From an uncultured Collinsella sp. (lineage in GTDB: Bacteria; Actinomycetota; Coriobacteriia; Coriobacteriales; Coriobacteriaceae): a DNA stretch of 49,064 nucleotides. The stretch lies in NCBI GenBank assembly GCA_900756945.1, contig CAAELZ010000026.1, forward strand, positions 1 through 49,064. Direction: 5' to 3'. Below, piece after piece: positions 31,850 through 39,668 of the stretch (positions are counted from its first letter, which is position 1; each line of letters starts with the position of its first letter). The notes beneath the pieces are model-generated. The model worked only from the letters and a program-made list of their open reading frames with translations, ran no database searches and was not told where the DNA came from. Both the position numbers and the translations under genes were made by a program.

Positions 31850-33250
31850 CTACTCTCCTCGCAGGTAAGCTTTGACGTCTTCTTCGATGGGGTCGTACAG
31901 GTCGGGGACAATGCCGATGTACTTGCACGCCTCGTAGAGCACCGGCACCACGTTGGCGTGAATGGCGACGCAGTGGTGGATGTAGGGACCCTCGACGATC
32001 TTGGCCTCGAGGCGTTTGAGGTTGTCGACCTCGACCCACAGGTAGGTGCCCATGCCGGCCGGGCCGTCGATGCCGCGGGCGTTGCCCAGCAGCAGCGAGT
32101 ACTCGCCGTTGTCGCCGTCAAAGCGGGCAAGGGTGAGGTCGCCGTGCTTGGCCTCGGCCGTCAGCGCGCCGGGGTGATCGAAAGCCAGCGGGTAAGTGAG
32201 CTTGGGTTTGACGGCCGCGCAGCTGCAGGGCCAGGGGCCGCAGTGCTGCAGCAGCTCGCCGTTCTCGTTATCGGGATGACGCACGGTCCAGTCGGCGAAC
32301 ATGCCGCGGTGACGGCCCAGGTCGGCGGCCTCGACCATCAGCGCGGTGATAGCGCCATGGATGTCGGTCTCGCAGACGATGGGGATGCCCATCTCGTTGA
32401 GGATTGCGTTGGCGGCGCAGGGCATAATGCCCAACTCGTCCTGCAGGGCGTTCCAGCACTGGATGGCGCCGGCGTTGCAGCCGTACTTCTCGACCAGGCG
32501 CTTCATGGCAATGGCGAGTCCTGCGACCGCAGGAACCTTGTCCTCGGGGATGCAGATCTCAAAGCTGTCACCAATGTGGGCGAGCATGGTTGCCATGGCC
32601 TGCTCGTCAGCCTGGGCGTCGCGCACGGCCTGGACAAGCTCGGTCATGGGGATGGGCGAAAGCTGGATGTTGAACTTCTCGAGCAGCTCGCCCTCGTTGC
32701 ACATGGTCGACCAGAAATCGAACGGACGGGTGGCCATCTGCAGGATGCGGGTGTGCTTGAAAGTCTTGACCACGTTGCACACGGCCAAAAAGTCCCAGAC
32801 ACCGCGCTCGAACTCGGGATCGGTCAGACGGCAGTTGGTCATGTAGGTGAAGGGAACCTGGAAGCGACGCAGGACCTTGCCGGTGGCGAACAGGCCGCAC
32901 TGGCTATCGCGCAGACGGGTGCCGTCGGGCTCGGGGCGCTCGTCGCGCGGACCCCACAGCAGCACGGGCAAGCCGAGCTCGCGGGCAAGGCGGGCGCAGA
33001 CATACTCGGTACCAAAGTTGGCGTGGCAGAGCATGATGCCGTCGACGCCCTCGGCGCGGAACTTCTCGACGATAGGCGCGATATGGCTGTCGTCGAACAG
33101 CAGGCCCTCGTCGTTGATGTCGTCGATATCCACAATCTCGACGCCGATCTCGCGCAGGCGATCAGCCGTAAGGCCGCGATACTTGATCGCGTCCGGCGCG
33201 CTAAAGATGCTACGGCGCGTGGGCACAAAACCGAGCTTGATCTTATCCAT
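31850..33250 (-). CDS. L-fucose/L-arabinose isomerase superfamily protein
   Basis: This 466-residue protein resembles the family sharing the FucI/AraA fold. An N-terminal Rossmann-type region (1-170: KLGFVPTRRSIF, VDIDDINDEGLLF, GIMLCHANFGTEYV) is followed by a central region with CNAGAIQCWNAL and GIPIVCETDIHGAITALM, and a C-terminal beta-rich domain with conserved Glu, Asp and His residues. The central Glu (CETD) and later histidines are candidate metal ligands of the ene-diol isomerase mechanism. It starts the operon with the two transketolase subunits. Substrate could be D-apiose, D-arabinose or another aldose; the sequence alone does not decide. GGGGAGG precedes the ATG, and operator-like sites lie directly upstream. 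Confidence 0.85.
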   Translation of the reverse strand: MDKIKLGFVPTRRSIFSAPDAIKYRGLTADRLREIGVEIVDIDDINDEGLLFDDSHIAPIVEKFRAEGVDGIMLCHANFGTEYVCARLARELGLPVLLWGPRDERPEPDGTRLRDSQCGLFATGKVLRRFQVPFTYMTNCRLTDPEFERGVWDFLAVCNVVKTFKHTRILQMATRPFDFWSTMCNEGELLEKFNIQLSPIPMTELVQAVRDAQADEQAMATMLAHIGDSFEICIPEDKVPAVAGLAIAMKRLVEKYGCNAGAIQCWNALQDELGIMPCAANAILNEMGIPIVCETDIHGAITALMVEAADLGRHRGMFADWTVRHPDNENGELLQHCGPWPCSCAAVKPKLTYPLAFDHPGALTAEAKHGDLTLARFDGDNGEYSLLLGNARGIDGPAGMGTYLWVEVDNLKRLEAKIVEGPYIHHCVAIHANVVPVLYEACKYIGIVPDLYDPIEEDVKAYLRGE

Positions 33251-33274
33251 GTACGTCCTCCCCTAGTCACATGT

Positions 33275-33400
33275 TCAGTAAACAGACGCATGTTTCGTTT
33301 TGTTCTGTTTACTAAATGTTTTACTCTTTTGTTTAAAAGTTTAGCGCGAAATACCCGTAGACGGTAGAGAAATCAGCCTAAACGGTATGTAAACAATCTG
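33275..33400. promoter_or_regulatory. Operator-like sites before the isomerase operon
   Basis: This is an AT-rich stretch with GTTCAGTAAACAGACGC (about 33274-33290), TGTTTACTAAATGTTTTAC (about 33304-33323) and TAAACGGTATGTAAAC (about 33379-33394). The first two are related to TGTTTACTGAACGTTTAC at 9087-9104 and to the LacI-gene upstream site at 34602. These are candidate LacI-family operators and contain the isomerase-operon promoter. Confidence 0.65.
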
Positions 33401-33415
33401 AACATACAAGGGAAA

Positions 33416-33444
33416 CAAAAAGAGGACCCCGAAGGACCCTCTTT
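33416..33444 (-). terminator. Terminator of the LacI gene
   Basis: Arms AAAAAGAGG and CCTCTTTT enclose a CC/GG inner pair and a short loop, 60 nt past the LacI stop, with T-runs for both directions. Confidence 0.7.
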
Positions 33445-33507
33445 TGAATAGCGCTATGTTTACTGCCCTAGCGAGCTTTGGCACGCTGCAGGCGATGCCG
33501 TCTCCGC

Positions 33508-34518
33508 CTAGATTTCGCGCACGCTCTGGCGCTCGACAAAATAGGTCGACACAGCCGTTTTGCAGGTATAGCTCTTGGGATTGCGGATGTTGCCCACCAG
33601 GCGGCGCACCGCGATCTCACCCACCTCGTGCTTGGGAACATGCACCGTGGTGAGCGGCGGGTTGGAAAAAGCGCCCAGAGATAGGTCGTCAAAGCCGATG
33701 ATCGAGACATCCTCGGGCACGCGAATGCCGTGCTCGTTGAACGCGCGCATGGCACCCACGGCGAGCACGTCGTTCTCGGCAAAGAAAGCCGTCGGCAGGT
33801 CGTCGTGCGAGGCATTGTCGAGCCACGCGCCCATGTCGCGATAAGCGCCCTCGAGCGTGGTGCCCAGCGTGACGCGCCATGCCGGATTGGCCTCGAGGTC
33901 CGCATCCTCAAGCGCTTGGCGATAGCCGCGCTCGCGGTCCTTAAAGTTGCGGATACGAAGGTCGCCCGCCAGATAGCCGATTTGCTTGTGACCTTTCTCG
34001 ATAAGGTAGTCCACGGCACGCAGCACCGAATCGGTATTGGCAATGACCACGGCATCAAAGTACTGGCGGTCGCTCCAGCCATCGAGCACAATCAGGTGGG
34101 CGGCGGCGTTAGCGAACAGGGCGTAGTCCTCCTCGCCCAACTCCGTACCCATTAGTACAATAGCGGCGGCCGGATCGGCAATCAGGCCCTCGACCTGCGG
34201 ACGCACGGCGTCTAGGTCGCTAAAGTCGAGCGAGACAAAGCTCGTGCTCATGCCGTGGCGACGCGCCTGGCGCTCCACGCCCTCGATGACCGCGGGGTGG
34301 AAGGTGCTCTCGTCCAGGATGGCGCCCGTCTTGCGCGCGAGCACAAACTGGATGCTCTCGAGCTGCGTCGACTGCTGATAGCCGAGCGACTGCGCGCACT
34401 CCAGGATGACTTTGGCGGTCTCCTCGCTCACGCTGCGCTTGCGGTTGAGCGCGTTGGACACGGTTGCGGGCGAAAAACCGGTGATGCGGCTGATCTCGCG
34501 AACACTTGCTTTGGCCAT
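33508..34518 (-). CDS. LacI-family transcriptional regulator
   Basis: This 336-residue repressor has a helix-turn-helix at residues 5-26 (VREISRITGFSPATVSNALN), a hinge helix near 45-60, and a periplasmic-binding-protein-like sensor domain with IVLMGTELGEEDYAL, GYLAGDLRIRNF and TAFFAENDVLAVGAMRAF, as in sugar-responsive LacI proteins. It sits between the isomerase/transketolase operon and a ribonucleoside unit. Start 34518 is favoured by GGGGG 4 nt upstream; an in-frame start at 34599 lacks one. The upstream site at 34602 resembles sites before the isomerase gene and in the 9-kb control region, so it probably regulates itself, the isomerase operon and possibly the EIIBC/apiosidase-like locus. 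Confidence 0.93.
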   Translation of the reverse strand: MAKASVREISRITGFSPATVSNALNRKRSVSEETAKVILECAQSLGYQQSTQLESIQFVLARKTGAILDESTFHPAVIEGVERQARRHGMSTSFVSLDFSDLDAVRPQVEGLIADPAAAIVLMGTELGEEDYALFANAAAHLIVLDGWSDRQYFDAVVIANTDSVLRAVDYLIEKGHKQIGYLAGDLRIRNFKDRERGYRQALEDADLEANPAWRVTLGTTLEGAYRDMGAWLDNASHDDLPTAFFAENDVLAVGAMRAFNEHGIRVPEDVSIIGFDDLSLGAFSNPPLTTVHVPKHEVGEIAVRRLVGNIRNPKSYTCKTAVSTYFVERQSVREI

Positions 34519-34601
34519 TGTTCCCCCTAGCAACGGTCGTGGCGGAGCATCGTGGCCTGACCGCCCCGTGACTCGACAACTAAACGACCGCAAATTCAAT
34601 C

Positions 34602-34623
34602 TAAACAGAATAGTAAATGTTTA
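34602..34623. promoter_or_regulatory. Operator-like inverted repeat before LacI gene
   Basis: A 22-bp element bounded by TAAAC and GTTTA, with AGTAAATGTTTA at its right half, is the reverse-complement arrangement of the TTTACTAAATG words at 33307. It is probably an autoregulatory site. Confidence 0.6.
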
Positions 34624-34691
34624 ATAGCTAGTTTAGCCTGTTGTCAAGCGAAGCGACGCGACTATTCCCCCAACGGGCGTATTTACTCGGT

Positions 34692-34733
34692 AGCTAAAAA
34701 AGCCCGTCCCAAATTGACTACATGGGACGGGGC
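34692..34733 (-). terminator. Terminator of the nucleoside-hydrolase gene (repeat-derived)
   Basis: Arms GCCCGTCCC and GGGACGGGGC pair with one bulge, and AAAAAA on the plus strand provides a minus-strand T-run. The left 30 nt are nearly identical to the minus strand at 28308-28278. Confidence 0.82.
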
Positions 34734-34744
34734 GTGAAAATCAT

Positions 34745-35719
34745 TTAGCCCAGGACACGAGCCATACGGGCCTTGAACTCGGACAGGAAGCGCGGGGCGT
34801 CGACGGTCAGCGCCACGAGCGCGCTCTTATCTGGATCGGACAGACGGTGCTCGTCGCAGATGGTGCGGCCGCGATACTCGCCCAGCAAGTCAACGCGCAG
34901 GTTACAGCCGAGCGCACCCACGAGCGTGGGATCAATCGCCACGGCAACCGCCAGCGGATCGTGCAGCGCGCAGCCGCCCAGGTAGGGCGCGTTCATTTCG
35001 TACGAACCGATATAGTGCTCGACCATGCTCGCAAACGCGCAGCCAGCCATAGTGCCCGAGCCCGTCCAGCCGGCAACGTCGCGACGTGTGAGCACCACGC
35101 GGTGCGTCACATCCAGGCCCACCATGGTGAGCTTGCGGCCCGAGCGCAACACAGCGTCGGCAGCCTCGGGGTCGCCCGCCATGTTGGCCTCGGCGCCCGC
35201 GCTCACGTTGCCGGGCACGGTAAGGGCGCCGCCCATCACGACCACGCGGCCGATAGACATCATCGCCGCCGCATCGCGCTCCAGGGCAAGCGCCAGATTG
35301 GTGAGCGGGCCGGTCGCAACGTAGACCAGATCGGGACCATAGGTACGCGCGGCATCAATCAGGTAATCGACCGCCGCATTGCCATCGGCCGACGTCGCGC
35401 CCACTGGCTCGTACGGCGAGGCGGGCACGCTTGCGCCGCCAATACCGTTCTTGCCGTGGATAAGCGTGGTGGACGCCGGCGGCGTGTAGGGTTCGGTCGC
35501 CTTCATGGGACGATCGGCGCCCAGGTACACCGGCACCTCGGGACGACCCAACAGGTCGAGCACCGCCAAGCAGTTGTGCGCCGACTGCTCGACGCGCACG
35601 TTACCAAAGCACGTGGTGATGCCGACGAGCTCCACCTCGGGGCTTGCGATGGCATAGGCGAGCGCCATCGCATCATCCACACCCATATCCAGATCAAGGA
35701 TCAGCTTCTTGGTTGCCAT
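34745..35719 (-). CDS. Inosine-uridine-type nucleoside hydrolase
   Basis: This 324-residue enzyme hydrolyses the N-glycosidic bond of ribonucleosides. The calcium/catalytic Asp cluster is at the N terminus (ILDLDMGVDDAMAL: Asp9, Asp11, Asp15, Asp16), a further active-site region reads VATGPLTNLALAL, and the usual VMGGALTVPGNV follows. It begins 4 nt after the ribokinase stop, so the pair converts nucleosides to base plus ribose and ribose to ribose 5-phosphate. The purine or pyrimidine preference cannot be read. GGAG lies 7 nt before the ATG. Confidence 0.94.
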   Translation of the reverse strand: MATKKLILDLDMGVDDAMALAYAIASPEVELVGITTCFGNVRVEQSAHNCLAVLDLLGRPEVPVYLGADRPMKATEPYTPPASTTLIHGKNGIGGASVPASPYEPVGATSADGNAAVDYLIDAARTYGPDLVYVATGPLTNLALALERDAAAMMSIGRVVVMGGALTVPGNVSAGAEANMAGDPEAADAVLRSGRKLTMVGLDVTHRVVLTRRDVAGWTGSGTMAGCAFASMVEHYIGSYEMNAPYLGGCALHDPLAVAVAIDPTLVGALGCNLRVDLLGEYRGRTICDEHRLSDPDKSALVALTVDAPRFLSEFKARMARVLG

Positions 35720-35723
35720 TGTT

Positions 35724-36719
35724 CTACTCCGCTTCTCCGTCTACATCCAAACCGTCTAAACCAAACTTGTGCTCGACTTCCGTACGCGTGGGAATTGATT
35801 GCTGAGCGCCCAGGCGCGACACCGTCACCGCCGAGGCGCGAGCGCCCGCCGCCATGCACTCAAAGAGCGGCAGGCCCTCCAGACGAGCTGCAGCAAGCGC
35901 GCCAATAAATGTATCGCCCGCGGCCGTCGTATCGACCACCACGCTCGAAAGCGCCGGCATGCGCAGCGGCTCACCGCCATCGCCGAGCGTAACCGAGCCG
36001 GCGCCGCCCAGCGTGATGACCGCAGCCCCGGCGCCCTTATCGAGCAGCGCATTGAGCGCGGCGACGCAGCTCGCATCATCTGTGGGCAGAATGCCCGTCA
36101 GCACCTGGCACTCGGTCTCGTTGGGGCAGACCAGGTCGACCGCAGGCCACGCTCCTGCCGGCAGGTCGCAGGCGGGCGCCGGGTTAAAGATCGTATAGAA
36201 CCCCAGCTCGTGAGCGCAAGAAAGCGCCGCGGCCGTTGCTGCAAGGTCACATTCGCCCTGGGCAATAAAGACGCTTCCGGCAGCCGGGGCAATCTCGCTG
36301 GCATCGCCGTCGAGCTCGTCGGCCACCAAGCGCCTCAGTGCGCGGGCAACGTCCTCGCCCGCAAGCGCATGGTTGGCGCCCGGCGACAGCACGATGCGGT
36401 TGTCGCTCTCACAGCGAATGATAGTCGCGGTACCGGTCTCCACGTCATCGCGACGCGCCACAAACTCAACGCCCACGCCGGCATCCTGGAGCCCTGCCAC
36501 AAGCGCATCGCCAAAGGTATCGCGCCCAACAGCGCCAATCATGCACGTGCGCGCACCCATGCGCGCAGCGGCAACGGCCTGATTGGCTCCCTTACCGCCG
36601 GCGTTGGTGATAAAACCGCTGCCACCGACGGTCTCGCCCGCGCGCGGCATGCGCTCGCACGCCACCGAAAGGTCCATGTTCATGCTGCCGAACACCGCAA
36701 CGATGCTGTGATCCGCCAT
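35724..36719 (-). CDS. rbsK: Ribokinase
   Basis: This 331-residue PfkB-family kinase has the ribose-binding AGGKGANQAVAAARMG near residue 45, the first-domain GSMNMDLSV, and the C-terminal catalytic motif VDTTAAGDTFIGAL (about 255-270) with the general base Asp. The length is slightly over the usual 300-310. It is the first gene of a two-gene operon with the nucleoside hydrolase, supporting ribose as its substrate; deoxyribose or other pentoses are alternatives. ATG 36719 is chosen because GAGGAGG lies 5 nt upstream; in-frame starts further upstream lack support. Confidence 0.92.
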   Translation of the reverse strand: MADHSIVAVFGSMNMDLSVACERMPRAGETVGGSGFITNAGGKGANQAVAAARMGARTCMIGAVGRDTFGDALVAGLQDAGVGVEFVARRDDVETGTATIIRCESDNRIVLSPGANHALAGEDVARALRRLVADELDGDASEIAPAAGSVFIAQGECDLAATAAALSCAHELGFYTIFNPAPACDLPAGAWPAVDLVCPNETECQVLTGILPTDDASCVAALNALLDKGAGAAVITLGGAGSVTLGDGGEPLRMPALSSVVVDTTAAGDTFIGALAAARLEGLPLFECMAAGARASAVTVSRLGAQQSIPTRTEVEHKFGLDGLDVDGEAE

Positions 36720-36906
36720 GGAAACCTCCTCGTCTTCAGGCTTTGCGCCCACCGTCGACCAACGATTGTGCACTCTCGCACCCCCTATAACTTTAGTCCA
36801 CTTTGATGTGGACGCGCGCTTGAGCTTGCGCCAGCAGCAAGCATTCACAGGGGCAGGCAGCTACAATGAATACGTGCTGATTATTCTCGTCATTGGATGA
36901 TGTTTT

Positions 36907-39123
36907 ATGGAACAATTCTCGCAATCGGGCTCGCGCGGTCGACGCCGCACGGGCAACGAGCCGGCGCCGCACGAACGCGTGAAGGGCGAGCGCCGTGCCA
37001 ACGAGCCGCGACGCACCGCGAGCCCCCATCGCGCTTCTGCCAACAACGCGGGCCGCGCCAACACTCCCGCCGCGGAGCAGACGCCTGCTCGCCCCAAGTC
37101 CCGCTACATCCCTGCGCTCGACGGTCTGCGCACGCTTGCCGTCGTCGCGGTGGTGCTCTATCACCTCAACCTCACGTGGGCTCAGGGCGGCCTGCTTGGC
37201 GTCACGATCTTCTTTGTGCTTTCGGGCTATCTGATCACGCGCTTGCTGCTCAACGAAGTCGCTAAGACCGGCCGTATCGACCTTAAGAGCTTCTGGATTC
37301 GCCGCATCCGTCGCCTGGTCCCCGCCGTGGTAACGGTAGTGTTCGTGACCTGCGCGCTGTGCACCATCTTTAACCACGTGATGCTCACCAAGATGCGCCC
37401 TGACATCCTGCCGTCGCTGCTGTTCTTCAACAACTGGTGGCAGATTGCCCAAAACGTCTCGTACTTCAATGCCCTGGGCGATCCCTCGCCGCTTACGCAC
37501 TTTTGGTCGCTCGCCATCGAGGAACAGTTCTACCTGGTTTGGCCCCCGCTGCTGCTCGCTATGGTATCCATGCACATGAGCAAGCCCAACACGCGCCGCA
37601 TGGTTCTGGGACTGGCTGCTGTCTCCGCCATCGCCATGATGGTGCTCTATAACCCCGCCGCCGACCCCAGCCGCGTGTACTACGGCACCGACACCCGCGT
37701 CTTCTCGCTGCTGCTGGGCGCCTGGATGGCCTTTATCCCCGATCGCGACCTGGCGCCGGTGTGTCTCGCTCATCGTTTGGGGCTCAATCGCCTGGCTGGC
37801 GCCGCCAAGCACGGCAAGAACGCCGAAAGCAAGCATGACGCTACGACCGACGGCGCAGCCGAGACCGTCCCGGCACAGCCGAGCGCCCTCGTGCGCTTTT
37901 GGTCCTCGCCCGCATCCATCGATGTGTTGGGCGTCGTGGGTCTGGTTGGCCTTGCCGCCATGGTCGCGCTCACCAACGGCTACACCGCGTTCCAGTATCG
38001 CGGCGGCACGCTGTTATGCTCCATCCTCACGCTCATGGTCATCGCGGCCTGCGTGCAGCCCCAGGGAATGGTTGCCCGCGCGCTGTCCGCCGAGCCGCTC
38101 GTGTGGGTTGGCAAGCGCTCGTACAGCATCTACCTGTGGCACTATCCGCTACTGTTGCTCATGAACCCGGTCGCCAACATCAACGATACGCCGTGGTGGC
38201 AGTACATTTTGCAGGTGTTGTTGGTGGTCGCCGTAGCCGAATGCTCATATCGCTTTATCGAGACGCCGTTTAGAAAGGGTGCCTTTGGGCGCACCGTATC
38301 CGAATTCCGCGACGGCACCACCACGCCCGCCAACTGGGTGCGCGCGCATATTCCCGTGTGCGCCACTTGCGGGATTGTGCTTGTTATCGCGCTGGGCGGC
38401 CTGATTTTTGTGCCGGAGACCTCCGCACTGAGCGGTGAGGGCGCCGAAGTCCTCAACAAGGAAGCCAAAAACACCGCGCCCACCGACCAGCAGGCGGCCG
38501 ACGGCACCGACAAGGACAACGACGGCTTCCCCGACGGATCCTACGACCTGCTGATGATCGGTGACTCCGTGTCGCTGCGCGCCGTTGATTCCTTTGACGG
38601 CGTGTTCCCCCACAGTCACATCGATGCCGAAAAGGGCCGCCAGTTTGATGCGGGCCGCGCGACATTTGAGGGCTATCTCCAACAGAACCTTGCCGGCAAG
38701 ATCGTGGTCTTTGCACTGGGCACCAACGGCTTGGTAACCGACGACCAGATCGACGCCATCATGACCGATGCAGGAGATAAGCGTATTGTGGTGTTTGTGA
38801 ACACGCGCAGCCCGCAGCCGTGGGTTGGCTCTACCAACCAGGCCATCGCCAACGCTGCTACGCGCTACAAGAACGTGCGCGTTATCGACTGGTACGGATA
38901 CAGTGCCAATCGCAACGACCTGTTCGATGGCGATGGCACGCACCTGTCGACCACTGGCGTGACTGAGTACCTCAACTTGATCCACGATGCAGTCAAGAAG
39001 GACCTGCCCGTGCATCCCGAGGATCACGTCAACGATCCGCAGCCGGCAGCCGTCAAGTCTGCCACCGACGCGCTCGTCAATGCGCTCGCTCTCAAGCCGC
39101 ACAAGCTGGGCACCGACAAGTAA
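36907..39123 (+). CDS. OatA-like acyltransferase (Acyltransferase_3 plus SGNH domain)
   Basis: This 738-residue membrane protein has a basic, disordered cytoplasmic head (1-65), an Acyltransferase_3 domain of about ten helices (about 68-480), and an extracellular SGNH domain (about 545-725). Visible motifs are YIPALDGLRTLAVVAVVLYHL, FFVLSGYLITRLLL, HFWSLAIEEQFYLVWP, and in the SGNH part MIGDSVSLRA (Ser nucleophile) and GDGTHLSTTG (Asp/His). Such proteins acetylate peptidoglycan muramic acid or surface glycans. The gene is divergent from ribokinase. The start lacks a strong Shine-Dalgarno (GGATGATG). A perfect long hairpin follows the stop. Confidence 0.92.
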   Translation: MEQFSQSGSRGRRRTGNEPAPHERVKGERRANEPRRTASPHRASANNAGRANTPAAEQTPARPKSRYIPALDGLRTLAVVAVVLYHLNLTWAQGGLLGVTIFFVLSGYLITRLLLNEVAKTGRIDLKSFWIRRIRRLVPAVVTVVFVTCALCTIFNHVMLTKMRPDILPSLLFFNNWWQIAQNVSYFNALGDPSPLTHFWSLAIEEQFYLVWPPLLLAMVSMHMSKPNTRRMVLGLAAVSAIAMMVLYNPAADPSRVYYGTDTRVFSLLLGAWMAFIPDRDLAPVCLAHRLGLNRLAGAAKHGKNAESKHDATTDGAAETVPAQPSALVRFWSSPASIDVLGVVGLVGLAAMVALTNGYTAFQYRGGTLLCSILTLMVIAACVQPQGMVARALSAEPLVWVGKRSYSIYLWHYPLLLLMNPVANINDTPWWQYILQVLLVVAVAECSYRFIETPFRKGAFGRTVSEFRDGTTTPANWVRAHIPVCATCGIVLVIALGGLIFVPETSALSGEGAEVLNKEAKNTAPTDQQAADGTDKDNDGFPDGSYDLLMIGDSVSLRAVDSFDGVFPHSHIDAEKGRQFDAGRATFEGYLQQNLAGKIVVFALGTNGLVTDDQIDAIMTDAGDKRIVVFVNTRSPQPWVGSTNQAIANAATRYKNVRVIDWYGYSANRNDLFDGDGTHLSTTGVTEYLNLIHDAVKKDLPVHPEDHVNDPQPAAVKSATDALVNALALKPHKLGTDK

Positions 39124-39146
39124 CCTGCAGCGCAAACTTCCCACAT

Positions 39147-39184
39147 CCGGAGGGGGTGCCTGCCACGGCAGGCACCCCCTCCGG
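39147..39184 (+). terminator. Terminator of the acyltransferase gene
   Basis: A perfect 17- to 18-bp stem with arms CCGGAGGGGGTGCCTGCC and its complement encloses a 2- to 4-nt loop, 24 nt past the stop. It has no T-run, but its stability is very high. Confidence 0.8.
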
Positions 39185-39356
39185 CAGTTAGGGACGTTCC
39201 TTATATGCCGGCACCCAGGGACACTCCTGACACAGCCGAGGAACGCCCTCCTTGCGACCGAATTCTGGGCGCCTCGCCACCCCGGACGTTGTTTCCAAGC
39301 CCACACCCGCAGCAAACAACCCAAAATCACTCTTTTCGAGCCGACTCCAAGAGGTC

Positions 39357-39586
39357 GTGGACAAAAAGTGGCAAATATGAGTACTGTTACCATTTTAGTA
39401 GCAGGCAAAACCACCCAAAATGGCGCTCATGCGGTAGCGCACGACCCTTCCAGTTGACCAGAATGGCCGGCTTAGGACTTGGAGACCCGCTTTTAATAAA
39501 CAGATTCTTAACTATGTTCATTATTTTCTTGGTCGTAAATGCTATCGGCAAGGCAACAGTACTCATATTTGGCATTTTTTGTCCAC
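39357..39586. repeat. MITE-like element with 32-bp terminal inverted repeats
   Basis: Left terminus 39357-39388 (GTGGACAAAAAGTGGCAAAT plus ATGAGTACTGTT) and right terminus 39555-39586 are inverted copies matching in 30 of 32 positions. They bound 230 bp without a credible ORF. The interior is partly AT-rich. It lies in the 545-bp gap between the acyltransferase terminator and the NRAMP terminator. The structure is visible directly; mobility is inferred. Confidence 0.82.
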
Positions 39587-39618
39587 TGCCATATAACTAA
39601 CGCCCTATAGCGGGCAAA

Positions 39619-39651
39619 AAACAGGCCGCAGTCCATCGCTGCGGCCTGTTT
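39619..39651 (-). terminator. Terminator of the NRAMP-related gene
   Basis: Perfect 13-bp arms AAACAGGCCGCAG and CTGCGGCCTGTTT enclose a 7-nt loop, followed on the minus strand by TTTTTGCCC. The hairpin is 18 nt past the transporter stop. Confidence 0.9.
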
Positions 39652-39668
39652 GGAGTCCAAAAGAGGCG

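Noticed and set aside
39205..39600. A 131-codon open frame in the acyltransferase-NRAMP gap
   Set aside because: Crosses both termini of the inverted-repeat element, lacks a ribosome-binding site and has no protein-like features.
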